Shown here: piece after piece, positions 34,486-42,767 of the stretch | Numbering within the stretch: position 1 is the first letter of the stretch | Layout: each line of letters opens with the position of its first letter | Assembly (NCBI GenBank): GCA_030841105.1 | Contig: JAVEDE010000090.1 | Span: 1 to 49,903, forward strand | Length of the DNA: 49,903 nucleotides | Direction of reading: 5' to 3' | Source of the DNA: Pyrinomonadaceae bacterium | GTDB taxonomy: Bacteria > Acidobacteriota > Blastocatellia > Pyrinomonadales > Pyrinomonadaceae | Notes under the pieces: generated by a model | The model's input: the letters and a program-made list of their open reading frames with translations, nothing else | What the model was told of the DNA's origin: nothing | Database searches by the model: none | Program-made: the position numbers and the translations under genes

Positions 34486-34839
34486 TTAATCTCCGGCGGC
34501 GTGACGGCCGCGCGGGGCGAGCGAGACGACGGCGGCGACGGCGAAGAGCAGGACGCCGACGAAGACCTGCGGCTGTTGCATCAGCCACAGCGCCGCGACG
34601 AAGAGCGCGGCCACAACCACGTTCGACGTGAAGCAGAGCCAGCGCGCGAGCGCGTCGCGCCCCGCCAGCCTGCTTGAGATCAAGTTCAAAAATCCCGCGA
34701 AGATGATCGCGAAGCCCGCGCTCGCGAACCAGAGCGCGCGGAGCGTGAACTCGTCGTAGTCGTGAAAGGTGAACAGCAGGTGCAGGACGCCGAGCGCGAT
34801 GATGAGATAGGCGCAGGCGGTGTGAACAGTTTTAAGCAT
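34486..34839 (-). CDS. Small four-helix membrane protein, unknown
   Basis: The 117-residue protein is almost entirely hydrophobic, with four helices (about 5-25, 35-55, 66-84, 90-110). Short loops include TFHDYDEFTLRA and SSRLAGRDALARW. No catalytic motif is recognised. ATG 34839 lies 18 bp from the stop of the amidase upstream on the same strand, so they are probably cotranscribed. The function is unknown. Confidence 0.65.
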   Translation of the reverse strand: MLKTVHTACAYLIIALGVLHLLFTFHDYDEFTLRALWFASAGFAIIFAGFLNLISSRLAGRDALARWLCFTSNVVVAALFVAALWLMQQPQVFVGVLLFAVAAVVSLAPRGRHAAGD

Positions 34840-34857
34840 ACGTCTCGTGAGGGGAAG

Positions 34858-36297
34858 CTATGCGAGTTGGGGTCGCCGCTTGTGCCAGTCGGTCGCCTGC
34901 TGGTAGTGGTCGGCCAGTTCGACGAGCGTGAGTTCGCTCCACGTCGCGCCGACGAATTGGATGCCGGTCGGCAAGCCTTCCAGCCCGAAGCCGTTCGGCA
35001 CGCTGATCGCCGGGACGCCGACGAGGTTCGACGCACCGATGGGCGAAGACGCGCCGACGCCCGGCCACGCCTGATCGAAAGTTTTGCTGACGGGATAGGA
35101 GACGGTTGCGCGTGATGGCGCGACGAGCACATCGTACTTGCGGAACAACTCGCCCCACGCGCGGCGCATGGGGACGCGCATACGCATCGCGTGCAGGTAG
35201 TCAACGGCCGTGACGAGCGACGCCGAGTAGCCGCCGATGCGCCCTTCGGGAGAGGCGAGTTCGCGGACGCGCCCCGACTCGATCAGATCGCGAAAGGCCG
35301 CCGCGCCCTCTGCGTCAACGATCGCGCCGACCGCCGCGCCGTAAGGATAATCCGGCAGCTTCACGTCCATCTCCACGCGCACGCGTGGGTCGGCGCGCTT
35401 CAACACTTCGAGCGCGGCGAGGAAGTTGTCGCGCACCTCTTTCTGCGCCTTCTCGTATGAATCCTTTAACACGGCGAGTCGAAGTTGGCGCGGCTTCGCG
35501 GGCGGCGTGCCGTTGCGGCTTGCCTGTGCCGGAAGCGGGTAGCGAAACTTACTGTCGCGTGAACTCGCGTCGAGCGGGTCGCGGCCGGCGATGGCCGCAA
35601 GCACCAGCCCTGCGTCCGCCGCGCTGCGACACATGGGGCCGAGTTTATCGAGCGTCCAGCAGAGCGCCATCGCGCCGTGGCGCGAGACCATGCCGTAAGT
35701 CGGCCGGAGACCCGTGACACCGCAGAAGGCGGCGGGCGTGATGATCGAGCCGGAAGTTTCCGAGCCGATGGCGAAGGCGACGAGACCGGCGGCGACCGCC
35801 GCGCCCGGCCCCGAAGACGAACCGCCGCTCCAGTAGTCGGTGTTCCAAGGGGTGCGGCACGCGCCCGTCAAACTCGCGTCCGCCTGGTTGTAGCCCATGC
35901 CGCCCGCCAGTTCGACCATGGCGAGCTTGGCGACGAGGACTGCGCCCGCGTCGCGGAGTTTGCGTATGACGGTGGCGTCGTAGTCGAAGCGTTGATCTTT
36001 GTAGGGCGTCGCGCCCCAAGTGGTCGGGGCGTTGCGCGTGGCGAGCAGGTCTTTCGCGCCGTAGGGGATGCCGTGGAGTAGCCCCTTGTAGCGACCCGCG
36101 CGAATCTCCCGCTCCGCCTGCCGCGCTTCCGCGAGCGCGCTCTCGCGCATGACGTGTGCGACCGCGCCGAGCCGCGCGCCATAGCGTTCGAGCCGCGCGA
36201 GATAGCCTTCCGTCAACTCGACGGGCGAGAGTTTGCGCGCCCGTATCTGCGCGGCGAGTTCGGTGACGGGAGAGAAGAAAGTGTCTTCGGTAAGCAT
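34858..36297 (-). CDS. Amidase (amidase signature family), no leader
   Basis: The product has 479 residues, the normal size for the family. Lys of the triad is in GIPYGAKDLLA. The Ser pair is in WSGGSSSGPGAAVAAGLVAFAIGSETSGSI, so the Ser-Ser-Lys site is complete. Other landmarks are LVAKLAMVELAGGMGYNQ and GLRPTYGMVSRHGAMALCWTLDKLGPM, typical of the secreted or aryl-amidase-like branch. No signal peptide is seen, unlike the amidase at 13463, so it should act in the cytosol. A small Tat-leader protein gene lies upstream on the same strand across a heptamer hairpin and may form a functional pair. The natural substrate is unknown. Confidence 0.9.
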   Translation of the reverse strand: MLTEDTFFSPVTELAAQIRARKLSPVELTEGYLARLERYGARLGAVAHVMRESALAEARQAEREIRAGRYKGLLHGIPYGAKDLLATRNAPTTWGATPYKDQRFDYDATVIRKLRDAGAVLVAKLAMVELAGGMGYNQADASLTGACRTPWNTDYWSGGSSSGPGAAVAAGLVAFAIGSETSGSIITPAAFCGVTGLRPTYGMVSRHGAMALCWTLDKLGPMCRSAADAGLVLAAIAGRDPLDASSRDSKFRYPLPAQASRNGTPPAKPRQLRLAVLKDSYEKAQKEVRDNFLAALEVLKRADPRVRVEMDVKLPDYPYGAAVGAIVDAEGAAAFRDLIESGRVRELASPEGRIGGYSASLVTAVDYLHAMRMRVPMRRAWGELFRKYDVLVAPSRATVSYPVSKTFDQAWPGVGASSPIGASNLVGVPAISVPNGFGLEGLPTGIQFVGATWSELTLVELADHYQQATDWHKRRPQLA

Positions 36298-36311
36298 AAG
36301 AATCTAAGTAT

Positions 36312-36467
36312 GGGAAAAGGGTAAAGGGGAAGGGGTAAAGGTGGAAGACAAAAATCAGAGGTTGAAGGCAACGCTCGGAATGTTCGTTCTGAATGTCAGT
36401 TCTGAATGTCAGTTCTGAATGTGCGTGCCGCCTCTTCCCTTTTCCCTTTAACCCTTCCCCTTTCCCC
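36312..36467. repeat. G-rich heptamer inverted-repeat element with an internal 13-nt tandem repeat
   Basis: The left arm 36312-36341 (GGGAAAA, GGGTAAA, GGGGAAG, GGGTAAA) pairs with CCTCTTCCC-type units at 36431-36467. The centre holds three copies of TTCTGAATGTCAG (36387-36425, the last diverged). The element starts 7 nt after the stop of the Tat-leader gene. Confidence 0.85.
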
Positions 36468-36474
36468 GCTGTCT

Positions 36475-36861
36475 TTAAGCGATAAAAATGAAATCCGGTT
36501 CGTCGGCGTTCTTGAGCGCGAAGGCGCGCAGGCGTTCGGCCGTGCGAACGTTGCCTTCGATGTCGCGCTTGAGGCGCGTGAGTTCGGCGGGCGTGAGTTT
36601 GTCGCCGAAGCGCAGGCGTGCGACTTCCGCATAAGCCTCCGCGACGGGCGACGGCGGCTGCGGCGCGGCTTGCGTGGGCGTCGGCTGCGGGTTCGGCGGC
36701 GCGGGCGCTTGTTTGGTCGCGGGCGGCGTCTGCGCGCTGAGAGTTGCGGAGACGAGCGGCGCGGACACAATCGCCGCCGCGATGGTCTTCGCAAAACGGC
36801 GACGCGACGTGCGCGCGTGCGTGGTGGCCGACGCCGCCGGGGCGTGTGCTTGGTTTTTCAT
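36475..36861 (-). CDS. Small Tat-leader protein of unknown function
   Basis: The product has 128 residues. The twin-arginine leader is SRRRFAKTIAAAIVSAPLVSA with cleavage near LSAQ, followed by a Pro/Thr/Gln spacer. The mature part is one helical module of about 60 residues: AEVARLRFGDKLTPAELTRLKRDIE, then VRTAERLRAFALKNADEPDF. Similar small proteins are found next to Tat-exported amidases or oxidoreductases, where a chaperone or subunit role is suspected; I infer the same here. It is upstream of the amidase gene, separated by about 180 bp of repeat. Confidence 0.7.
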   Translation of the reverse strand: MKNQAHAPAASATTHARTSRRRFAKTIAAAIVSAPLVSATLSAQTPPATKQAPAPPNPQPTPTQAAPQPPSPVAEAYAEVARLRFGDKLTPAELTRLKRDIEGNVRTAERLRAFALKNADEPDFIFIA

Positions 36862-37283
36862 GTTCAGCTTGATCCGTGGACGTGAAATCTTCGTGCGCCG
36901 GGAAAGCTACAACACGGCGGCGTCCGCGCGCAAATTTTTTCGATGCGCGGCGGCGGGCGGTTTGAAGCACACGCCTTGCGCCGCCGGTTTGGTCTTGCGC
37001 CGCACGCGAAACGTTTTGCCCCGTCGCGGCATTAACGTGTAGAGGTCGGGCAAAAGTTAGCGGCCGGAGTTGCGTGTGTAGAGAAGGCCGCCTCGTGTTT
37101 GAAGTTGTCTCAACACCCGGCGTTTCGCCCCACCAAGTCTGGTTGGCTCAGGTTGGCTTGTGCCAGCCTCCGCCCGCCGAAAATATCCGGCCTCGGCCGT
37201 CGTCCATTTCTTAAACCAACCTCGCCCGTAAACCCCGGTCTGATCCAAACTCAAACTGCTTCTCGATCTTTAAGGAGACCCCC
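36862..37283. other. Divergent intergenic region, no gene seen
   Basis: 422 bp between the Tat-leader gene and the nuclease gene. It contains one small hairpin, AGGTTGGC (37150-37157) with GCCAGCCT (37162-37169) and one G-T mismatch, and an AAGGAG ribosome-binding site for the nuclease. Promoters for both genes must lie here; none is clear by eye. Confidence 0.5.
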
Positions 37284-38234
37284 ATGAAGAAACTCCGTCT
37301 CGCCGTCGTCCTGATGGCTGCTTTACTGATTCTGCCGCCCTCTGCGATGGCATGGAACGAAACCGGGCATAAAACGGTGGCGCGCATTGCGTGGGATAAC
37401 ATGACTCCGCAGGCGCGGGCGGCGGTCATCAACTTGTTGCGGAGTGCGCCGAACGACACAGGCATGCGTCGCCTCTTGCCGAACGACAGCCGACCCGAAG
37501 AAGTTCGTCACCGCGAGTTCTTCCAGATGGTCAGCACGTGGCCTGACATCGTGCGCACGAACAGCGCCGAGTTCCCCCACCGGAAAGATAAATATCACGA
37601 GTCAACGTGGCACTACATCAATTTGTTCTGGGAGGATTCGGGGGGCACGCCGGTCAACGTGGATAAGCCGCCGCGCGGCAAGTTGATCACGCGACTGGAA
37701 GAGTTCAGCGCTTCGGTCAACGGCGCGGGGGCAGTGGATCAACGTGCGATCCAGTTGGCGTGGATCGTGCATTTGATGGGCGACATTCACCAGCCGCTCC
37801 ACTGTAGCGCGAGGATTTCGTCGTTCCCCGGCGAAGAGGAGGGGGACATCGGCGGGAACACTTTCTTTCTCGACAACAACGTCGGCAGCGACTACCGCAG
37901 GACGCTGCACAGCTACTGGGACGCGATCCTGACGCGCACCTACGACCCGAGCGGAACTGACGACGAATACATCGGTCACATCGCCGGGATCATCACATCG
38001 CGCCACACGAAAGACGCGTTGACGCCGGAACTGATGCCCGGTGCGTTCATGGCGTGGGCTGAGAAGGGGCGCGAGACGGCCAAAGCGGTTGGCTACCCGC
38101 AGCCGCCCAAACTCCGGCGCAATCACACGCCGTCGTACAAATATCGCATGAGCACTTACGAGGCCGCCGAACCGGCCATCGCGCTGGCGGGCTACCGCCT
38201 CGCCGACATGCTCAACGGACTCTTCGGCTCATAG
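37284..38234 (+). CDS. Secreted S1/P1-type nuclease
   Basis: The product has 316 residues with a cleaved signal peptide (MKKLRLAVVLMAALLILPPSAMA). The mature protein begins with Trp, whose backbone is a zinc ligand in this family, then NETGHKTVARIA with the first His. Other zinc ligands are in STWPDIVR (Asp), ESTWHYINLF (His), LAWIVHLMGDIHQPLHC (two His and Asp) and GGNTFFLDNNVGSDYRRTLHSYWD (His, Asp). All expected ligands are present. It cleaves single-stranded DNA and RNA and may remove 3'-phosphates, probably for nutrient scavenging outside the cell. AAGGAG lies 8 nt before the ATG. Confidence 0.93.
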   Translation: MKKLRLAVVLMAALLILPPSAMAWNETGHKTVARIAWDNMTPQARAAVINLLRSAPNDTGMRRLLPNDSRPEEVRHREFFQMVSTWPDIVRTNSAEFPHRKDKYHESTWHYINLFWEDSGGTPVNVDKPPRGKLITRLEEFSASVNGAGAVDQRAIQLAWIVHLMGDIHQPLHCSARISSFPGEEEGDIGGNTFFLDNNVGSDYRRTLHSYWDAILTRTYDPSGTDDEYIGHIAGIITSRHTKDALTPELMPGAFMAWAEKGRETAKAVGYPQPPKLRRNHTPSYKYRMSTYEAAEPAIALAGYRLADMLNGLFGS

Positions 38235-38378
38235 TTCATAGTCCGCCGCAGTCCTTAAGTCTTTGCCGAGGCCGTCGCCGCCGACGACAGCCTCAAAGGT
38301 TTCTCGCAGCCGGGCACGGGCGCGTTGAGACGCGCGACGCGCGGGTCTTGATGGAAGGTGACGAAGCGGGGCGCTCAT

Positions 38379-38951
38379 CTAGGAGGCGGAAGCGGTGCGT
38401 TCCTCGTCTTCGTCCTCGTCGCCGTCGTCCTCGTCCGCTTCGGGCGCGTCGTCGTCCGTGGTCGCGTCGTCCTCTTCGGCGGCCGCTTCGTCCTCGTTGA
38501 CGACATCGGTTTGCGGCTGCTCCTGATCGAGATCGCGCTTGATGGCGTCGAGGATGCCGTTGATGAACTGCGTGGCCTCGTAGGTGGAGAAGCGGCGGGC
38601 GATCTCCAACGCCTCGTTGATGGCGACGGTGCGCGGCGTCGGCTCGTGCAAAAACTCGTAGACGGCGAGCCGGAGCACGTTACGATCCACGACGGCCATG
38701 CGTTCGATGCGCCAGTGTTCGGCGCGCGAGCGGATGCGCTCGTCGAGTTGAGGGATGCGCGAGAGCGCGCCGAGCGCGAGACGCGTGGCGAACTCGCGCG
38801 CCGCCTCGTCCATCTCCGTCTCGCCCAACTCCGCCCAGTAGTGACGCACGAGTTGGTCGGCGCGCACCTCGTCCTTCCGCGCCGCACTCATGACATCAGC
38901 CGCAAAGAGCATTTGCAAGGCGCATTCGCGCGCCTTACGTCTCGAACCCAT
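38379..38951 (-). CDS. nusB: Transcription antitermination factor NusB
   Basis: The product has 190 residues. The core (1-140) is the all-helical NusB fold: RRKAREC ALQMLFAADV at the N-terminus, IDRN-like VVDRNVLRLAVYEF and AINEALEIARRFSTYEATQFINGILD at the end, the strongest family signature. It binds boxA RNA with NusE/S10 and prevents premature termination of rRNA transcription. A 50-residue acidic tail of Glu, Asp and Ala beyond the core is unusual, since most NusB proteins have about 140 residues. It lies downstream of ribH, a very common pairing, with a heptamer hairpin in the 86-bp gap. Confidence 0.93.
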   Translation of the reverse strand: MGSRRKARECALQMLFAADVMSAARKDEVRADQLVRHYWAELGETEMDEAAREFATRLALGALSRIPQLDERIRSRAEHWRIERMAVVDRNVLRLAVYEFLHEPTPRTVAINEALEIARRFSTYEATQFINGILDAIKRDLDQEQPQTDVVNEDEAAAEEDDATTDDDAPEADEDDGDEDEDEERTASAS

Positions 38952-38964
38952 GAATTAACACCCC

Positions 38965-39046
38965 GGTGACAAGTGACGAGCGGCAAGTGACGAGAGAGAG
39001 CAAGGTTTTAACTTGTCACCCGTCAACTTACCACTCGTCACTTGCC
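38965..39046. repeat. Heptamer inverted-repeat element (GTGACAA/GTGACGA) between ribH and nusB
   Basis: The left arm 38965-38994 and right arm 39008-39046 carry complementary heptamers with a short loop (AGAGAGCAAGGTT region). The last codons and the stop of ribH (39038-39040) lie inside the right arm. It could attenuate or process the ribH-nusB transcript. Confidence 0.85.
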
Positions 39047-39514
39047 GAACGCTTCCTTGTAAAGATTGACTAACTCGACGGCCGCCATGGCGGCCTCGAA
39101 CCCCTTGTTGCCGGCCTTCACGCCCGCCCGATCGATCGCCTGCTCCAACGTGTCGGCCGTGACGATGCCGTAGACGACCGGAATCCCGGACTCCATCCCG
39201 GCCTGCGCGACGCCCTTCGTCACCTCGCCCGCGAGGTAGTCGAAGTGCGGCGTCTGCCCGCGGATGATCGTGCCGAGACAGATCACCGCATCGTACTTTT
39301 CCGAGTCCGCCAGCTTGCTCGCCAAAAGCGGAATCTCGAACGACCCCGGCACACGGTAATGCTCCACAGACTTCTCCGCCGCCCCCAGACGCTCCAACGC
39401 GTCGAGCGCGCCTTCGACCAGACGCGACGTGAGAAAGTCGTTCCAACGACTCGACACCAGCGCAAAGCGAAAGCCCTTGGCGTTCAACTGACCTTGATGT
39501 GTGACGGGTTGCAA
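39038..39514 (-). CDS. ribH: 6,7-dimethyl-8-ribityllumazine synthase
   Basis: The product has 158 residues. Landmarks are [55 protein letters not shown] (with the catalytic His), [21 protein letters not shown] and [13 protein letters not shown]. It condenses 5-amino-6-ribitylamino-uracil with 3,4-dihydroxy-2-butanone 4-phosphate, the last step but one of riboflavin synthesis, and usually forms icosahedral shells. No other rib gene is in the window, and I see no FMN riboswitch upstream. Confidence 0.95.
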   Translation of the reverse strand: MQPVTHQGQLNAKGFRFALVSSRWNDFLTSRLVEGALDALERLGAAEKSVEHYRVPGSFEIPLLASKLADSEKYDAVICLGTIIRGQTPHFDYLAGEVTKGVAQAGMESGIPVVYGIVTADTLEQAIDRAGVKAGNKGFEAAMAAVELVNLYKEAFGK

Positions 39515-39602
39515 GTGTTTCCGGCGACTCCAAGTTTTTAGGAAATTGATTCACACGCAGTATAGGTAAACGTGCGGCGAGAGACAAGCGGAGACCGCAA
39601 AA

Positions 39603-39680
39603 CGTCAATCGTGAATCGTCAATCGTGAATAGAAGAGACCGGATTTTCTCTATTCACGATTGACGATTCACGATTTACTT
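39603..39680. repeat. Heptamer inverted-repeat element (CGTGAAT/CGTCAAT), perfect 27-bp stem
   Basis: 39607-39633 is the exact reverse complement of 39649-39675, with a 15-nt loop. The right arm overlaps the stop codon of the enoyl-CoA hydratase gene. The same unit family forms the inner hairpin of the nested element at 42653-42721. Confidence 0.92.
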
Positions 39681-40487
39681 GCCTTTGAATTGCGGCGCGC
39701 GTTTTTCGAGGAAGGCGCGCGTGCCTTCGCGCACGTCTTCGGTGGAGAAGAGTCGGGCGAAGAGCCGTGCTTCGAGGTCGAGTCCTTCGTCGAGCGGGAG
39801 GCGCGCGCCGCGCGTGACGGCGGCGAGACAGGCGCGCACGGCGAGCGGCGCGACGCGGGAGACGGTGGCGGCGAGCGTCTCCGCTTCACATGCGAGTTGT
39901 TCGACCGCGACGACGCGGTTCAAGAGGCCGAGGCGCAGGGCTTCTTCCGCCGGGAGGCTGTCGCCCGCGAGCATGGCGGCGAGAGCGCGGCCGTGGCCTA
40001 GGGCGCGCGCGAGGCGTTGCGTCCCGCCATAGGCGGGGATCATGCCGAGTTTGAGTTCGGGCAAAGAGAACGTCGCGTGCGTTGCCGCGAGCCTGAGGTG
40101 ACAGGCGAGGGCGAGTTCACAACCGCCGCCCGCCGCGAGGCCGTTGACGGCGGCGATGACTGGCACGGCGCACAGTTCAATCGCCTCGCAAGTCTCCTGC
40201 CCGCGCCGCGCGGTGGCGAGCGCGCCCGCTTCGTCGAGACCGTCGAGTTCCGCGATGTCCGTGCCCGCGCAGAAGGCCGCCGCGCCCGCGCCGGTGAGGA
40301 CGACGGCGCGCAGGTCTGTGCGACTATCGAAGGCGCGGAAAATTTCCGCGAGGCGTTCGAGCATCGCGGCGGTGAGGGCGTTGTGCTTGGCGGGTCGGTT
40401 CAGGCGCACGTAGGCCAGCCCGGCGTCGCCGCGTTCTTCGTACAAGATGTCCGGCGTGTCTGTGTTGTCCGGCATGACTTCGCTCAT
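39675..40487 (-). CDS. Enoyl-CoA hydratase/isomerase family protein
   Basis: The product has 270 residues of the crotonase fold. Oxyanion-hole stretch: AAAFCAGTDIAELDG, with NGLAAGGGCELALAC providing the second backbone amide. Both catalytic Glu positions of hydratases are present, in GGGCELA and in LPELKLGMIPAYGGTQRL, so hydration of trans-2-enoyl-CoA to 3-hydroxyacyl-CoA is expected. The start ATG 40487 overlaps the stop of the metal-binding gene as ATGA, so the two are translationally coupled. A 3-hydroxyacyl-CoA dehydrogenase, the next step of beta-oxidation, lies 2 kb upstream on the same strand. Confidence 0.92.
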   Translation of the reverse strand: MSEVMPDNTDTPDILYEERGDAGLAYVRLNRPAKHNALTAAMLERLAEIFRAFDSRTDLRAVVLTGAGAAAFCAGTDIAELDGLDEAGALATARRGQETCEAIELCAVPVIAAVNGLAAGGGCELALACHLRLAATHATFSLPELKLGMIPAYGGTQRLARALGHGRALAAMLAGDSLPAEEALRLGLLNRVVAVEQLACEAETLAATVSRVAPLAVRACLAAVTRGARLPLDEGLDLEARLFARLFSTEDVREGTRAFLEKRAPQFKGK

Positions 40488-41677
40488 CGAGAGGGCGCGG
40501 CGGCGGGTTTCACTTCGACGGTGAAGGAGACGGTCGAGACGCGACCGCCGCGCTGAAACTGCGTCCAGATGCGATAGAGTCCGGCTTCGGGAAACATCGC
40601 GCCGAACTCGACCTCAGGGCCGCCGCGCAAGTTCGCGCGCTCGACGCCTTCCGGCAGCGTCTCGGTCGGGTGCGAGTGGAGATAGTCGGATTGATCTGCG
40701 TCGAGGATGAGCGTGTGCCCCCACGCGCCGAGATACGGTTCGAGGTCGCGCACCGGATCATTCGTGCGCGCGTCCGCGATGGTGTACTTGAGCCGCACGA
40801 ACGCGCCGGGGACGAGTTCACCGCCGCCCCATTCCAGACTGATCTTCATCCCGTCAATCGTCTTCGTGAACGACGTGTCGGCGGCGAGCGTGGCGGCGGC
40901 GACTGCTGACGCGCCGCGCGGCGCGCGATAACCGGCCGTCGCCATCGAGCGGTGCAAGACCTGCAACGTGCCCCCGGTGGGGAAGAAGTCGGAGTGAAGT
41001 TTGTAGAGTCCCGCGCGCGGCAGGCGCGTCTCGACTTTGAAACTGCCGTCCGAGCCGAGTTCGGGGTGGATGTGCTGGTACTCGTTCATGTCCGCGCTGA
41101 CGATGAAGAGATGAAAGAGCCGCTCGTGATTCAACACGAAGTCGCGCACGCGCGCGCCCGTCAACGGGTGCGTGACGACGAAGTTCAGGCGCACGCGTTC
41201 GCCCGCGCGCGGCAGGCGCGGCGTCTGCGTGACGGCGAGCCGGTACGCGCCGCGCACCGAAGGCCGCACGGTCGAGAGCGGCATCCCGCATTTCGGGCAC
41301 ACGCCCTCTTGCGCCTGGCGCACCTCCGGGTGCATCACGCAAGCGAACTCGTAAGTCGGAGCTAAGCCCTCCAACGCGCGCACGCGCGCCGCCGTCGCTG
41401 TCGCGGCCGATTGATCGTCCGGCGTTGACTGAGAACTCGCCGCCCGTGTCACGCGGTCGCCCTTCTTCCGTGCGACCAACTTCATGTTGCACTTGGGGCA
41501 ACTGCGGCCGGGCTTGGTTGAAGTCACCTCCGCGTGCATCGGGCACGCGTAAGTCGTCGCCCGACGTTGGGCGAGAGTCGCGCCCGTCACGTTCGTGTGA
41601 ACGAAGCCGGGGCACACGACGAGCAGCAACAGGCGCAGCGCGCGCGACACGCTTCGCTTCTGAAAGTTGAGTTTCAT
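40484..41677 (-). CDS. Exported protein with two heavy-metal-binding domains and Ig-like repeats
   Basis: The product has 397 residues with a hydrophobic leader (ALRLLLLVVCPGFVHTN). Two short metal-binding domains follow: YACPMHAEVTSTKPGRSCPKCNM (about 44-66, Cys-x2-His and Cys-x2-Cys) and FACVMHPEVRQAQEGVCPKCGM. These domains occur at the N-termini of copper/cation-efflux proteins. Two beta-sandwich-like modules come next, each with YRLAVTQTPRLPRAGERV- or SLEWGGGELVPGAFV-type strands and His pairs in EYQHIHPELG and YLHSHPTETLP. Metal capture in the periplasm is the natural reading. The gene overlaps the enoyl-CoA hydratase gene and follows the MBL gene by 14 bp. No efflux pump is adjacent. 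Confidence 0.8.
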   Translation of the reverse strand: MKLNFQKRSVSRALRLLLLVVCPGFVHTNVTGATLAQRRATTYACPMHAEVTSTKPGRSCPKCNMKLVARKKGDRVTRAASSQSTPDDQSAATATAARVRALEGLAPTYEFACVMHPEVRQAQEGVCPKCGMPLSTVRPSVRGAYRLAVTQTPRLPRAGERVRLNFVVTHPLTGARVRDFVLNHERLFHLFIVSADMNEYQHIHPELGSDGSFKVETRLPRAGLYKLHSDFFPTGGTLQVLHRSMATAGYRAPRGASAVAAATLAADTSFTKTIDGMKISLEWGGGELVPGAFVRLKYTIADARTNDPVRDLEPYLGAWGHTLILDADQSDYLHSHPTETLPEGVERANLRGGPEVEFGAMFPEAGLYRIWTQFQRGGRVSTVSFTVEVKPAAAPSR

Positions 41678-41691
41678 AGATGTGCGCGTGC

Positions 41692-42579
41692 TTACGCGAG
41701 GCGACTCGCGGGCACTTCAAAGTCGTAGGTCTCGCCGTGGCTGAGGTACTTGACGCGCTCCGCGAACCCGGCGGCCTCGACGGCCTTTTTGAAGTCTTCG
41801 AGCGGCGACTGGAACACTTCGTAGTCGTTGTAGTGGATCGGGATCACCTCGCGCGGGTTGATGATGCGGATCGCCTCGACGCCCTGCTCGGCGTCCATCG
41901 TCAAGAGTATCCCCATGATGCGCGTGCCGCCGAGGTGGAAGAGCGCGAGATCAATGTCCGGGTAACGCTTCGGTATCTCGTTGAGGTCGTCGTGGACGAG
42001 CGTGTCGCCTGTGATGTAGAGGCGCAGGGTCGTCTTCTGTCCCGCCGCGTTCGTGAATTCGAGCATGCTGCCCATGACGGGCGGCAGGAAGAGATCAACC
42101 ATCGTCGGGCCGTGCTTGCCCGGCATCGAGGTGACGCGCACGCTCGCGCCGTTTCTCTCGGCCACCACCGAGTCCCACGTGTCGAGCGCGACGGGCGCGG
42201 TGAAGCCCTTCTCTTTGAGATTGCCCGCGGCGTGCTCGGTGGTGATGATGGGCAAATCTTTTTGCAGTCGTTCTTCGACGATGCGGTCGAAGTGGTCGCC
42301 GTGATAGTGCGAGAGCACGCAGAAATCAATCGGCGGCAACTGTTCGAGTTCGATGGCCGGGTTGGTCAGGCGTTCGGCTGTCAGGCCGTAGCCGAGGTGC
42401 ACGTGATCGCCCGCGTGCAGGAAGTTCGGGTCGGTCAAAATAGTGAAGCCCGCGTAGCGGATGATCACCGTCGCCGTTCCCACGAAGAAGATCGAGCCGC
42501 GCCCGAAGTCGGGACTAGCAGTGCCCGTCGTCGCCGCGGCAGCGGAATCGGCCAGCGTCAACTTTGTCTCTTTACTCAT
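41692..42579 (-). CDS. MBL-fold metal-dependent hydrolase
   Basis: The product has 295 residues. ATG 42579 is preceded by GGGAGGG; upstream codons would be heptamer repeat. SHYHGDHFD supplies the HxHxDH metal ligands, ITGDTLVHDD the bridging Asp and IPIHYNDYEVF the late His. FVGTATVIIRYAGFTILTDPNFL at the N-terminus matches the UlaG-like branch. HLGGTRIMG near the active site is a feature of this subgroup. The substrate is unknown. It heads a probable three-gene unit with the metal-binding protein and enoyl-CoA hydratase. Confidence 0.87.
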   Translation of the reverse strand: MSKETKLTLADSAAAATTGTASPDFGRGSIFFVGTATVIIRYAGFTILTDPNFLHAGDHVHLGYGLTAERLTNPAIELEQLPPIDFCVLSHYHGDHFDRIVEERLQKDLPIITTEHAAGNLKEKGFTAPVALDTWDSVVAERNGASVRVTSMPGKHGPTMVDLFLPPVMGSMLEFTNAAGQKTTLRLYITGDTLVHDDLNEIPKRYPDIDLALFHLGGTRIMGILLTMDAEQGVEAIRIINPREVIPIHYNDYEVFQSPLEDFKKAVEAAGFAERVKYLSHGETYDFEVPASRLA

Positions 42580-42608
42580 ATTCCCTCCCTGAATCGAAAG
42601 ATGTAAGC

Positions 42609-42764
42609 AGTGACAAGTGACGAGTGACAAGTGACGAGTTAGAAAAGCCGTGAATCGTGGATCGTCAATCGTGAATAGACTAAAACTGCTTTCCTCTATT
42701 TACGATTGACGATCCACGATTTACTTTCTTCTCTTGTCACTCGTCACCCGTCACTTGTCACTTG
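42609..42764. repeat. Nested heptamer inverted repeats
   Basis: The outer arms 42609-42638 and 42733-42762 are GTGACAA/GTGACGA heptamers (27 of 30 pair). Between them is a complete CGTGAAT/CGTCAAT hairpin, 42653-42678 with 42696-42721 (25 of 26 pair). The outer left arm is identical over 30 bp to that of the element at 48595. The element begins about 4 nt after the stop codon of the dehydrogenase gene. Confidence 0.92.
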
Positions 42765-42767
42765 TTT

